64,000 nucleotides of DNA from assembly GCA_949357655.1 (NCBI GenBank), contig CASHTG010000015.1:2232001-2296000 (forward strand). Direction: 5' to 3'. Below the pieces are notes generated by a model, which made no database searches, had not been told where the DNA came from, and saw nothing but the letters and a program-made list of their open reading frames with translations. This document shows, piece after piece, positions 1-10,175 of the stretch (the first letter of the stretch is position 1; every line of letters begins with the position of its first letter). The translations under genes were made by a program, and so were the position numbers. This DNA comes from Parascedosporium putredinis (lineage: Eukaryota; Ascomycota; Sordariomycetes; Microascales; Microascaceae).

Positions 1-1
1 C

Positions 2-431
2 CTCCTCGCCCGCCACCTGCGCGACGCCGCCGCGCGCCCTCATCCCCGTGGCCAAGGTTCACCACCCTTCTGTCCTGCCGTGCGAGGCCAACTACTCGGC
101 GTACCTCCGCCGACCCACGGATGCCTACACCCCATCCTATCCCTGCCTCCTCTCTGTCGACTTTGTCTCCCTTGAGGCCGCCAAGGCCTTTTACGATAAC
201 CTAGGGTTCTATCCCGGGCCCCACTTGGGTGCGCACAAGTCGCTTTCCTTGTGCTATGGTGCCCTTGCTTTCGGCAAGGACGAACAGGAGAAGGCGTTTC
301 AGGCTGATTTTGGCGTCCTGGAAGAGGCAGTGAGGATATCCGTAGGCCTGGAGGAATGGGATGATTTGAGAGACACGGTAGACGTGGCGCTCAAGGCCGC
401 GACCGACGTAGTAAACGGAGCAGGGTCGTAG
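2..431 (+). CDS. Cys/Met-metabolism PLP-dependent enzyme (cystathionine gamma-synthase-like), C-terminal part
   Basis: This is the 3' end of a gene that begins left of the window. The visible C-terminal part contains segments typical of the transsulfuration PLP family: a YPCLLSVDF strand, AKAFYDNL, the substrate-loop segment GPHLGAHKSL, and the C-terminal signature FGVLEEAVRISVGLE. These enzymes act on cystathionine or homoserine esters in cytosolic methionine and cysteine synthesis. The lysine that binds PLP lies outside the window, so the exact reaction cannot be assigned. The first 43 bases read best in frame 2 (LLARHLRDAAARPHP) and the rest in frame 3. The switch sits at the C-run 44-47, which appears two bases short. 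The stop is TAG at 429-431. It converges on MCM4. Confidence 0.72.
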   Translation, partial: SSPATCATPPRALIPVAKVHHPSVLPCEANYSAYLRRPTDAYTPSYPCLLSVDFVSLEAAKAFYDNLGFYPGPHLGAHKSLSLCYGALAFGKDEQEKAFQADFGVLEEAVRISVGLEEWDDLRDTVDVALKAATDVVNGAGS

Positions 432-749
432 AGCGAGGAATTTCCTAGCAGAAAGCATTTCTTGCAGGCTAATATATATATTACTGCCGATGTAATCCTC
501 TCCGTCTTCATCATGTACGCCGTTGTGGTATCCGTCAAACCTCCGACCCAGGCCTCACCCGGCCTTCGCTTCTACACGTTCTTTAGTTTTTTCCCCTACC
601 CTCAAATCCATGCATGCTCCGTAACACTTCATCAAACATGACCGTAAAATCGAAAAGGGGAAGGAGAAAACAAGGAACAAAATTGAAAAGGAAAAGGAAA
701 AGGAAAAGGAAAGTAGAAAGGTTAGTCACGGGTCGTTACTAGGCCATGC
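432..749. other. Convergent 3' intergenic region with GAAAAG repeat
   Basis: This is 3' flanking DNA shared by the PLP enzyme and MCM4. It holds a purine-rich tandem repeat (GAAAAG units, about 684-712) and no credible coding frame. Confidence 0.6.
684..712 (+). repeat. (GAAAAG)n short tandem repeat
   Basis: About five imperfect copies of GAAAAG lie between two convergent 3' ends. Confidence 0.8.
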
Positions 750-3700
750 CTAGGCAAGGCCTGTGACTCTCCTGACTGACCTCCTCGCGCCGTCGCCCGT
801 CACAATGATTGAACCTTCCATATCTAACACCCTCATACTTTCGGCAAAGTCCGAGTTTTCAATAGGCACGCTTGACGACTCTGTCACCCTCTTGGCCACA
901 TCACCCCACTTGACGATTTGGCCGCCGGCGGTCATTTCATCAAGAATTTGGAGGACAGCAGTCTTCAGCTCTTCCTTCATCCGCCTGTCCGCCGCGCTGG
1001 TTCCCTCCGTCAACAAGCTCATGTCGATGCGGCCTTGAGCATCAGTGGCCGCCGTCTTGAGAGCCGAGCGGATCAGGCGGTACGCTTCGCGCACATCCGC
1101 GCGCGTAACCGTGGTGGAGAGCCGCATCTTGGCATGGGCTTCCGACAGGCGAATCATGCTCTCAAGCTGACGAGTCGTGGCCGTGATCCGCTTTTCCGCG
1201 GCACGTACGTCCTGGCCCAGCTTGCGCATCTCTACGTAGCAGTCTGACAACTCACGGGCGGCCTCGGGTTCAATAGTGGGATGAATACGGGTTTTGGCGT
1301 AAGAGATGTAGGTCGTAAGGAACTCGACAGGCTAAAATCACAGGTCAGTGACATGTTGCGAAGGAATATGCTCACCCCCGTAAAAACAAGAAAAGAAATA
1401 AGAGAACGAAGGAGGATGGGGAAAAGGAGAAGAAAGTCAGAGTTGCATGTTGTGCTTTGTTGCTTCGTTCAAGTAGCAGGTCTTGAGGCTGCCTCAGAAA
1501 CACGGACCAATTGATCTCATCATGAAAGTTCTCCGGAACAAAAAAATAAAAAAATAAAAAAAAAGAACCGCAAAACAAGTATACGACGGACGAGGAAAAT
1601 TATCCTAGTAGATGCGCAACAACTTACCAGAATCTCATTGTTGGAGTGGGCGTGTTGAGGGGTGTCCTCAATGTACATGGACAACAAGTGCTTGGCCAGC
1701 CTCCTGTCGTTCTTCTCGTCGACACGGTCGAGGATGAGGTAGACGAGATCGAATCGAGATAGAAGGGTAGGGGGAGATCAATGTTCTGTGGGACGGGGAG
1801 GTTGGGGTTATATCGGCTCCCAATAGGGTTGGCCGAGGCGAGAATACTAGTCCTGGCGTTGAGAGTCGTGATAATACCAGCCTTAGCAACTGAGACTGTC
1901 TGCTGTTCCATGACTTCGTGGAGGACGGATCGGGTGGAATCCGACATCTTGTCGAATTCGTCGATGCAACAAACGCCTCCGTCAGACAACACGAGAGCAC
2001 CAGACTCGAGAACGAGCTGCCTAGTTTCCGGGTCGCGGGTGACATAGGCGGTCAAACCCACAGCCGAGGAGCCCTTTCCGCTTGTATACACACCACGAGG
2101 CGCAATCTTATGCACATACGAGAGCAGCTGCGACTTGGAGGTCGAAGGATCACCGCACAGGAGGACATTGATATCGCCTCGATACCGGGGGCTACCGCCT
2201 TTGGAAAATGATTTGTTGGTGCCTCCAAAGAGCTGCAGCAGAATACCCTTCTTGACATCGTCCATCTCATAAATCGATGGAGCCAAGGACCTCGAGAGGA
2301 GGTCGTAGATGTCATCCCGGGCCGCCGTCTGCTTAATCTTCTCCTCCTCCTCTGGCGTAATTTTACGGATCTCTGGGATGGAGTTGTCATCGTTGCTTGT
2401 CGCTTGCTCCTCAGCCTCGTGGCCCTCGACGGCCAGGGTGGAAGGGTCAGCTCCAAGGCGCTTCTTGTCCACCTTTTGGATGTGAAGAACATCGACATAG
2501 GTCTTGAAGACACTCTTGACTGATCTCTGGCGAGGGTTGACTCGTACAGGACTAGCCCTGAAGATACCCGTGATTTGGACCCTATCACCCGCCTTGCAGA
2601 AGTCGACAAGTTCATTGTAAACGCAAACCGAGACGGAGTGTGGGGTTTGGCCAGCGGGGATCATGTCGGGGGTTTCCTGCAACTTGATGACCTGCTTATC
2701 CGTAAATTCACAGCGATTGTGCACGATCTGCATCGAGTTCTTGGAGGCACAGATGGGGCGGGGACACTCTGTCGGCTCCCTGATCCTTCCGCGCTCAAGC
2801 TCCACGTTTGTAGTGTGGCCGCAAATGTTGCATTTGAAGAAAGCGTCCTTCATGTCGGGGATGACAGGAGTGGTCCGAATGACGAGGCCCTTGATAGAGA
2901 TAAGATGGTCCATGTCTACAAAATAGTTAGTGAATTAGATCGCGAGGAGATGAAGAAGGGGTAAAGAGCGTGTGCTCTATAGGCGTGCGCGTGTGCGTGT
3001 TCAGCTTGGGGGAGAAGGATCTCGATACCTGAAGGGTTCAACTCGCGCAAATTAGTTGTCTTTTCCAAGCCATATGGGCGAACTAGGTAGGCCGTCTTCT
3101 CAATCTGTTCCTCCACGGAAGGGTCGAGGTGCCTAGACGTGGGCGTGGCGGGCTCTGGGTGATCAGAGCTAGGAAAGACGGGTTCGGAGCTCTGGCTAGG
3201 GTCTAGTTGGCCGGCACTGCTCTGTGAGGCGCGATCCTTGAGTCCACCCTTGGTTGCGAGCTCGAGAATGGTGTCCTTCACGGCTTGATCCATGACAGGA
3301 ACGATTTCTTGGGGGTAAAGGATAAGTTGGTGGAATAGCTTCCTGGTCGGGGGTAGAGCTTGAGGTCAGAAATGTCAAGGTACAACCTAGTGGTTCCCAA
3401 CAGGAGCATGGTCTCCAGAGCTTCTAGGTAGGGCTTCGAGGCCGCATCAGGAGACTCCCTGATGTCGTCGTCAGATAGGCCATCGGCGTACATGCGGTAC
3501 TTCTTGGTAAAATTGCGGAGGAAGTCGTTGAACGACAAGAACGAATCCTCGATGGAGACAGTCGTACCCCACACAACGCCATGGCCAGCGCCGCCTAGCA
3601 CATCAGCCTCAGAGGTTGTGGGATCTCTGTTGCCAAAGGTGCCCGTCTCCGACGGGCTCTCTTGAATGACACGGCCAACGTCGTCAAGGATTACCCTCCG

Positions 3701-4308
3701 ATGCGCCTGCGGGGTTCTAGCGATGCTGAGGTCTGAGTGGATATCGCCACGGAAGGCACGGCCGCTGGAAGGGCCAGCCCTAACAAAGAGACCGCTGCTT
3801 TCGCTGCGGAGCTCAGATTGCTGGCGCTGCGAGCGCCCGGGGCTTGAGCTTGGCTCGTATCGGATAGGCGAGGATTCTGTATCGAGGAAAGGGGCGGTTA
3901 GCGCGACGTACAAGGCAAAGCAAGGCGGAGCGGGAGTGCTTTATGGGGTGTGGAAGTCATACGGCCGGCAAGGTTACCACTAGCACGAGGAGTACGATCA
4001 CCCATGGACTGTGTATCGCTCATCTGGCGCAAGGGCGAGCTAGGAACCATGGAGGCATCGTTTCCCGTGGTTTGGGTGTCCTGCTGAAGCGGGGAAGAAA
4101 CATCTCGGCCCTGGCCAGCACCACGCCGAGCAGGCGACGAAGACTGGTAGAATAGAGGGCTAGAGGCAAGTTGGCTCTGGCGCGTAGCCCGAGGAGTCAC
4201 GCCAGCTTGCGAGCCCTGAGAGGCTGCGGGGGCAGGACTGCTCTTCGGAGCTTCCGAATTTCTCGTTGACCGCCTCGGGGTCTGACGCCTGCTCGAAGGA
4301 GAAGACAT
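750..4308 (-). CDS. mcm4: MCM4 subunit of the replicative MCM2-7 helicase
   Basis: MCM4 is a subunit of the MCM2-7 ATPase that unwinds DNA at replication origins in the nucleus. Read on the minus strand, the exons are 4308-3963, 3876-3029, 2915-1628 and 1331-750. The N-terminus is Ser/Pro-rich and disordered with many SP/SSP sites, as expected for DDK/CDK targets. Then come the OB region, a zinc finger (CNIC...CPRPIC), Walker A (GDPSTSKSQ), Walker B (CIDEFDKM), and the arginine finger SRFD. The last exon is the C-terminal winged-helix part. Two one-base gaps break the frame: G-run 3349-3353 (LYP/TRKLF) and G-run 1770-1774 (NIDLP/TLLSRFD). With one base added at each, the exons total 1,022 codons, so the protein is 1,021 aa, normal for fungal Mcm4. 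It is an essential gene, so I treat the gaps as sequence errors. The intron 1 donor (3962-3961) is the least certain boundary. Confidence 0.93.
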
Positions 4309-4508
4309 GGCTGAGGATATGCGGGCGGTGATGTTGCCTTCCACGTCTTTATCAAGAGCTTTTGTCTAAGAAGACGAAAGAATGATGGAAGAGGCGGGAA
4401 GGGGAGAAAAATGGATAGAATTTGGGATGATTGAGGGGTGATGCGTATGACGATGCAGGGAAGGGGGGCGGAGGCTTTTCCAGTGGTCAAAAATCAATTA
4501 AAAGGAGA

Positions 4509-4541
4509 ACGCGTTCCATGCACGCGTTCCACTTTACGCGG
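4509..4541. promoter_or_regulatory. Paired MluI cell-cycle boxes (ACGCGT) upstream of MCM4
   Basis: ACGCGT occurs at 4509-4514 and again at 4522-4527, inside a 13-base direct repeat of ACGCGTTCC, and is followed by a partial ACGCGG at 4536-4541. ACGCGT is the known binding site of the MBF/DSC1 factor (Mbp1/Res family), which drives G1/S transcription of replication genes. The pair lies about 200 bases upstream of the MCM4 start and about 300 upstream of the divergent coatomer zeta gene. The functional assignment is inference from motif and position. Confidence 0.68.
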
Positions 4542-4829
4542 TTTGTGTGGCCCGTGCGACCTCAAGGCGCTTCGCTTCCACCAAACCCTGAGCTGGGATG
4601 AAGAGGCCACTTCTCCCAGAGTTTAGCCATCCGGGGGAGGTTGTGGCCCAAGCCTCCAGTGCAAAATGATAGGGCCCCACCAAAGCCAGTGGTAAACCGC
4701 ACCGTGGCATCGATTGAGCCAGCTGCGGACACCGGCGCAAGCCAACATCACCAAAGAGCCGCCAAAACCACAAGCTCCAGCAACCCCTCTCCCCCAGCCC
4801 AAACTCAAGCTGCGGAAAACCCGGCCAAG

Positions 4830-5618
4830 ATGTCTCCCGGAATGTCCCTCTTCTCCATTCAGGCTATCCTGATCCTGAACAGTGAAGATGGATCGAGGAT
4901 ATTCGCCAAATACTATGCGCCACCCCACCATGCAACCACGGGTGCGAACCAAGGTGTGTCGACCCACGAGCTGGGCCCTCTAGTGCAATCTATAAAGGAG
5001 ACTTTGGAGCTGACGGGGAGTGCTGGGGAATAGGTCCTACGGCGAGCAACCCTTACCCCGATTTGAAGGCGCAGAAGGCGTTCGAGAAGGGCCTCGCGGA
5101 CAAGACGCTGAAGCAGACCGGCGACATCATCCTCTATGATAACCGGATCGTTCTGTACAAGATGGAGTCCGATGTCATGATTTACGTGGTTGGAAGTGTG
5201 GACGAGAATGAGATCCTACTATATAACGTTGTCCTTGCCCTCAGGGACTCGCTTCACCTTCTTTTCAAGTTCGTACAACCCCTCTCCTTTTTCCCCCAAG
5301 TGCGCTTTCCATCGAGGTCTATACCTTGCTGCTATGGTCGTTTGCTAACCAAGGGCCCGAACCTCTCAATAATCTAGGCAATCCGTGGATAAGCGAACCA
5401 TTATCGAAAACTACGATCTTGTCGCCCTCGCCATCGATGAAATCATTGACGACGGCATCATCCTCGAGACTGACCCTACCATCATCATACAGCGTGTCAG
5501 CAAGGCTCCTAACCAGGACGTCAACCTCAGCCGAATCGACCTTAGCGAGCAGGGCGTTAGCAACTTGACACAACTCGGAAAGTCGAAATTGGCGGATTGG
5601 CTAAGGCAGGGCCTTTGA
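4830..5618 (+). CDS. RET3: Coatomer subunit zeta (COPI coat)
   Basis: This is the small zeta subunit of the COPI coat that drives Golgi-to-ER and intra-Golgi retrograde vesicles; it pairs with gamma-COP. The exons are 4830-4953, 5034-5268 and 5378-5618, giving 199 aa with no frame error. The sequence shows the longin/clathrin-adaptor small-chain fold: a first strand SLFSIQAILILNSEDGSRI, FAKYY, then DIILYDNRIVLYKMESDV, EILLYNVVLALRDSL and a C-terminal helix. Introns are 80 and 109 bases. The second donor is GTTCGT, weaker than the GT(A/G)NGT pattern elsewhere, but it is the one that restores LLFK-QSVDKRTI. The start is the first ATG in frame (MSPGMS), and a second Met lies four codons in. It shares a 521-base divergent promoter with MCM4 and converges on SUA5. 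Confidence 0.92.
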
Positions 5619-5742
5619 AGTGGATGTCCATGTTGTCATGTTCCCTAGTAGAAACACGCGAGGTGGAGGATTGGTTTTATCATCAAAAAGAAATGTGTCA
5701 ATGAAAAATCCGTGGGGGCTCCTCATTTATGGTTATGAACAG

Positions 5743-5774
5743 ATTCTTCTTCTTCTTCTTCCTCTTCTTCTTTT
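5743..5774 (+). repeat. (CTT)n microsatellite
   Basis: An imperfect CTT/TTC run lies in the 3' region between the convergent coatomer zeta and SUA5 genes. Confidence 0.8.
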
Positions 5775-5870
5775 GATATCTAGAGTCCGTGTTGCTATAC
5801 AGTGAGTGATGTTGGTATCATTATTCTTTTTGTTTATAAAACCGAGGCCGCTATCCGCCTCCAACTCCAT

Positions 5871-7196
5871 CTATGCCCGGCTTTCCGTAGCCGCTTTTCG
5901 GAGTCTATTCATGACGGCTCCGGCGATATCCATCTCGTCATTGATGCCGTCAACGAATATGACGTCGGCGCCTCTTCTATCCAACTCCCTCAGGGCAGAA
6001 AAAAGCCCCTGTGCAATTCTCCTAATATCCTTGCCCAAGTTTATGTCTAATATCCGGCCAATATTCTCCCCACCGTCATTCTTCAAGTCCCCTTCCTCTA
6101 CCACGTACGGCAAATCGGCTGCGGCCCCGTCGACCGCATCCTGCGTAGCATTCGAAGGGGCAAGGTTCTCACACTTGAATCCAGCTCCCTCGGCCCACCG
6201 CTGGGTACGGATGACGCCAATCTTCCTACGCTTCGCAGCGTTTCCATTGACATCGCCATTCGCGCCATTCGCCGCCGGGACGGCATCCCTATCCTCAGGT
6301 ACCACCCCGTCCGACCCTTGGCTAAAGGATGCTTCGTACAGGACAACCTTGGCTTTCGGACTGTAGTGCTTGTACTTCATGCCCGGCGCTCTCGGCGCGG
6401 CCTTGCCCTCTTCGCTGTGGTCCTTGTACGCCTTGGCGACCTTCTCCCAGCCCGGGCACTCCCGGAGCTCTTGCAAACTGACGCCGCCGGGACGAAGAAC
6501 GACGGGAGGGTCGCATAGGCCATCGACCACAGTGCTCTCAACACCGACCGTGCAGGCGCCCCCGTCCAGGATCAGTTCGATTCTCCCATCCAAATCATCC
6601 AGCACGTGTTGCGCGGCCGTAGGTGAGGGTTTGGTAGACGCGTTTGCCGAGGGCGCAGCCAGCGGCGCATCGGCCAGCTTGATCAACGTCAACGCCAGCG
6701 GAGAGGAAGGCATCCGCGCCCCAAAGTTCGCCAGGCCCGCCGTGACTTCCGGAGCCAGCTTAGACGGCGTGGGCGAAGGCAGCAGGATCGTCAGCGGGCC
6801 GGGCCAAAACCTTTCAATGAGCGGCCGGTAGATGTCCGGTATGGGATCTTCCCCGCCGCTGTCGCCGTTGCCATCCCCGGGCGTTAGTAAGCTGCGCAGC
6901 ATCTGAAGGTCGCAGACGTGCACGATGAGAGGGTTGTCCGATGGCCGGCCTTTAGCAGCATAGATGCCCTTGACCGCGGCGCTCCTTCGCGCATCCGCTC
7001 CCAGCCCATACACCGTTTCCGTCGGGAAAGCTACAGGCGTGTCCTTCTCGCGGAGGCACCGCGCGGCCTCGGCAAGGGCCGCAAGATCGCTTTCAGGAAC
7101 CGCATCCACAGACCAGTTGTCCAAGCGTGTTGGGCCCGGTGGGTTCTCGAAAGCCCCCAGCTGGGCCCTTTCGACCTTGACCACTCTGGTCTTCAT
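5871..7196 (-). CDS. SUA5: Threonylcarbamoyl-AMP synthase (Sua5/YrdC)
   Basis: This enzyme makes L-threonylcarbamoyladenylate from Thr, bicarbonate and ATP, the first step of the t6A37 modification of ANN-decoding tRNAs. It is intronless. From the first ATG (7194-7196) it encodes 441 aa. The YrdC domain follows the N-terminus (PVAFPTETVYGLGADA, KGRPSDNPLIVH, AAPSANAST), ending with GPGGVSLQEL-like sequence. Then come the conserved linker APGMKYKHYSPKA and the C-terminal Sua5 domain. Unlike most of its neighbours it has no frameshift. The same frame stays open upstream of the ATG to a TGA near 7380. That extension has no ATG but looks like a mitochondrial presequence (see findings). It converges on coatomer zeta. 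Confidence 0.92.
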   Translation of the reverse strand: MKTRVVKVERAQLGAFENPPGPTRLDNWSVDAVPESDLAALAEAARCLREKDTPVAFPTETVYGLGADARRSAAVKGIYAAKGRPSDNPLIVHVCDLQMLRSLLTPGDGNGDSGGEDPIPDIYRPLIERFWPGPLTILLPSPTPSKLAPEVTAGLANFGARMPSSPLALTLIKLADAPLAAPSANASTKPSPTAAQHVLDDLDGRIELILDGGACTVGVESTVVDGLCDPPVVLRPGGVSLQELRECPGWEKVAKAYKDHSEEGKAAPRAPGMKYKHYSPKAKVVLYEASFSQGSDGVVPEDRDAVPAANGANGDVNGNAAKRRKIGVIRTQRWAEGAGFKCENLAPSNATQDAVDGAAADLPYVVEEGDLKNDGGENIGRILDINLGKDIRRIAQGLFSALRELDRRGADVIFVDGINDEMDIAGAVMNRLRKAATESRA

Positions 7197-7406
7197 GCCT
7201 GGCCAAGGATTCAGGAGCGTGCTCAGGGTAGAATTCTGCCGTACACGGGCAGCGCCCGATGCAGAAAATCTCGCGAAACCGAATAAATTAGCCAACGTGG
7301 GCGGCGGCGCGAACTGCTCCCAAAGCGGGCAGGGTTGTTGCGTCAAGATGGTGCGAGGCCGGACAGTGTGTGAGACTCAACCCTGAAAAAGAGGCCGGGA
7401 TAACAT

Positions 7407-8490
7407 ACACGCTCTGATATGAGGCAGAGGTGTGGGAGAGAGTAAAAGAAAAGAAAAACAGCTGCTGCCTATGAAATGAGTTACCAAGGTACTATGATTT
7501 CGAAGATGGATCCAATATTCTTCCAGATATCATGAAAGTTGCGCTCTTCGGTAGAGTGGATTGTAGTGAGCAGAATTAGGCAAGCTTCTTGAGTCATAGA
7601 ATAATTTTTTTCACCACCTCAACTTTGCCGTGCCTGCGCAAAGTATCCCGCTTCTAACATTCCCATTAATCCACCTTGCCATGCCCAAAGGATTACATCA
7701 AGTAATATCATCCACTTTTTTCGTCCTCTTCTTTTGTTTCTTTTTTCCTTCTTGGATCCTTTCAAGTCCGTAGCTTGGGAATTTGTCTCAAGAACAAGAT
7801 CTCCTCCCAGCCTCCTATGAGAGGCAATGTTCCGTTTGCAAACAACCATGACGCGCATGAAGGACAAGCTCGTGGACGATGACGTTCAGTGTTCAAGCTG
7901 CGGATGAGTGGCCACTGCAATGAACCGATAGAGTACTTAGTAACGGGGAGGCGCTGTTATAGCCTTCACTACGCATAGAATAAACAGTAAACATCAATGG
8001 ATCGATCACAAGCATAGATGAGATGAGGAGCGCATTGGTTTTTAAAAGATTGGTATGAATTCAGAGACCCCGAGGTACATGAGGCAACGACGGAACAAGT
8101 GAAAAATAAGATAAAAAGAGCATCTCGCAAACCCCTTTCCGATTACTTTTTGAGACGCAAGGAGGCACCCTGAAAATCAAGAAATGCCGACAAACAGTTG
8201 GTGAAGGACATGGAAAACAACCTGTCCCACAACATGCAACTAGAAGTTTAGATGACCCATTTTTTGCTGATGAACCCTCGAAAAAAGATGAAGATTCCGC
8301 AAGCCGCCCTTCATCTATCAACATATGCCCTGCAAGGAGGAGCCAACAGAATATCCGCCAGCCTTGCCCTGCCACATCAAAACGAGACCAACCCCCTCCC
8401 CGAGCGCACACACACAGAGGAAACTTGCACCGTCCATTTTATTGAAAACGGGCAAAGGGACGTCAAAAGGGTTTGAGAGAAAAGGGCTGT
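7407..8490. other. Intergenic region between SUA5 5' end and eIF4A 3' end
   Basis: About 1.1 kb. It would hold the SUA5 promoter (near 7400-7700) and the eIF4A 3' untranslated region (up to 8490). Short ORFs on both strands lack codon structure or family motifs. I see no RNA gene. Confidence 0.5.
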
Positions 8491-10175
8491 TTAGATGAGG
8501 TCGGCAACGTTCATGGGCATCTCCTCGATCTGAGTGCTGTAGAACTGCTCGATCTCGCGCATCATGCGGACATCATCAGCGGTGACGAAGTTGATGGCGA
8601 CACCCTTTCGGCCGAAACGACCACCACGACCGATACGGTGAATGTAGTTCTCACGGTTGGCGGGGAGATCGTAGTTGATGACGAGCGAGACCTGCTGGAC
8701 ATCGATACCACGGGCGAGAAGGTCGGTGGCAATCAGGACACGAGAAGATCCAGAACGGAACTCCTTCATGATAAGATCACGCTGGGCCTGGTCCATGTCA
8801 CCGTGCATGGCAGACACGGTGAAATCACGAGAGGTGAGCTTCTCAGTGAGCCAGTCGACCTTGCGGCGGGTGTTGCAGAAGATAACCGCCTGGGTAATGG
8901 TGACAGTCTCATACAGATCGGAGAGGGTGTCGAGCTTCCACTCCTCCTTCTCAACGGCAATGTAAAACTGCTTGATACCCTCAAGGGTAAGCTCGTCCTT
9001 CTTGACGAGAATGCGAACGGGGTCACGCATGAACTTGGTGGTGACCTCAAGGACGTCCTGGGGCATGGTAGCCGAGAGAAGGACGACCTGGGTAGACTGG
9101 GGAAGGAGCTGGAAGATGTCGTAGATCTGCTCCGTGAAACCGCGCTGAGGTAGGGGAAAAAACTTTGCGTTAGCAATTCCATGGTTCATACGAAGGGAAG
9201 TAAGCTGGGAAAAACATACAGAAAGCATCTCATCGGCCTCATCGAGGACGAACATCTTCATGGCATCGGTCTTGAGGAAACGACGCTGGATCATGTCGTG
9301 GACACGACCAGGGTACCAACGACGACCTGGGGGCCGTCCTGGAGAGCCTTCATGTCCTCACGAACGCTGGTACCACCGATACAGGCGTGGCACTCAATGT
9401 TCATGAAGTCACCGATGGCGACGACGACCTTCTGGATCTGCTGAGCCAACTCACGAGTGGGGGCGAGGATGAGAGCCTGGCATTGCTTGACGCTGGTGTC
9501 AATCTTCTGGAGGACGGAGATAGAGAAGGTGGCCGTCTTTCCGGTACCGGACTGGGCCTGAGCAATAACATCGTGGGCTAATATCGGAGGTTAGACGAGC
9601 TTGTATTTGACCAGAAGACGACAAGGGATTAGGGAGAAGGGGTAAGGGGGAGGGGACTGGGGGTGACATCATACCCTTGATAACAGGCATAATAGCACGC
9701 TGCTGAATGGCCGAGGGACGCTCGAAACCGTAGGCATAGACACCTGTCGAAAGCGGGGGTTAGCTGACGATTCATACCAAGGTGGCTGTACACCTGTCGA
9801 AAAGGATGTAGCGGGGGCTGCATACCTCGGAGAAGCTCGGGCTTCAGGCCCATATCATCGAAGGAGTCAACGGTCTCATCGTAGTTGGACTCGATCTGGC
9901 CTGGAAGTAGAGTGTTGCGTTAGTTTACCATGCTTGATGTTTAGATGGAAAGGGGCGGGTCAAGGTCTGATGCGATGGCTGATGCATCCCCAATCCAGGG
10001 GAGAGGCTGGGCGCATACGGCACCAGCGCAGCAGGATCGCAGCAGAGGCAGGCGGGGAAATGGGGAGGGGCGTCACCGATCAAGCGATGCAGATGGGAGA
10101 CGACGCCCGGCAAACAAACACGAGTCGGAATCACTTACCCTCGGGGACATCCTCGAGTCCCTGGTTGGTAGCCAT
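8491..10175 (-). CDS. TIF1: ATP-dependent RNA helicase eIF4A (translation initiation factor)
   Basis: This is the DEAD-box helicase of the eIF4F cap-binding complex, unwinding mRNA leaders during 40S recruitment in the cytoplasm. The exons are 10175-10139, 9900-9826, 9743-9675, 9577-9220 and 9144-8491. Motifs in order: Q-motif region GFERPSAIQQRAI, Walker A AQSGTGKT, GGTSVREDM, PGR, VLDEADEM, LLSATM, FCNTRRKVDWL, LLARGIDVQQVS, and HRIGRGGRFGRKG. One base is missing at G-run 9311-9313 (VGT/PGRVHDM). Corrected, it has 397 aa, the family length. The short first exons with small introns near the start are typical of fungal eIF4A genes. A duplicated 3' splice site lies in intron 2 (see findings). 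Confidence 0.95.

Noticed and set aside
8473..9153. 226-codon plus-strand ORF opposite eIF4A
   Set aside because: Antisense shadow of a highly conserved gene; its translation is low-complexity and matches no family.
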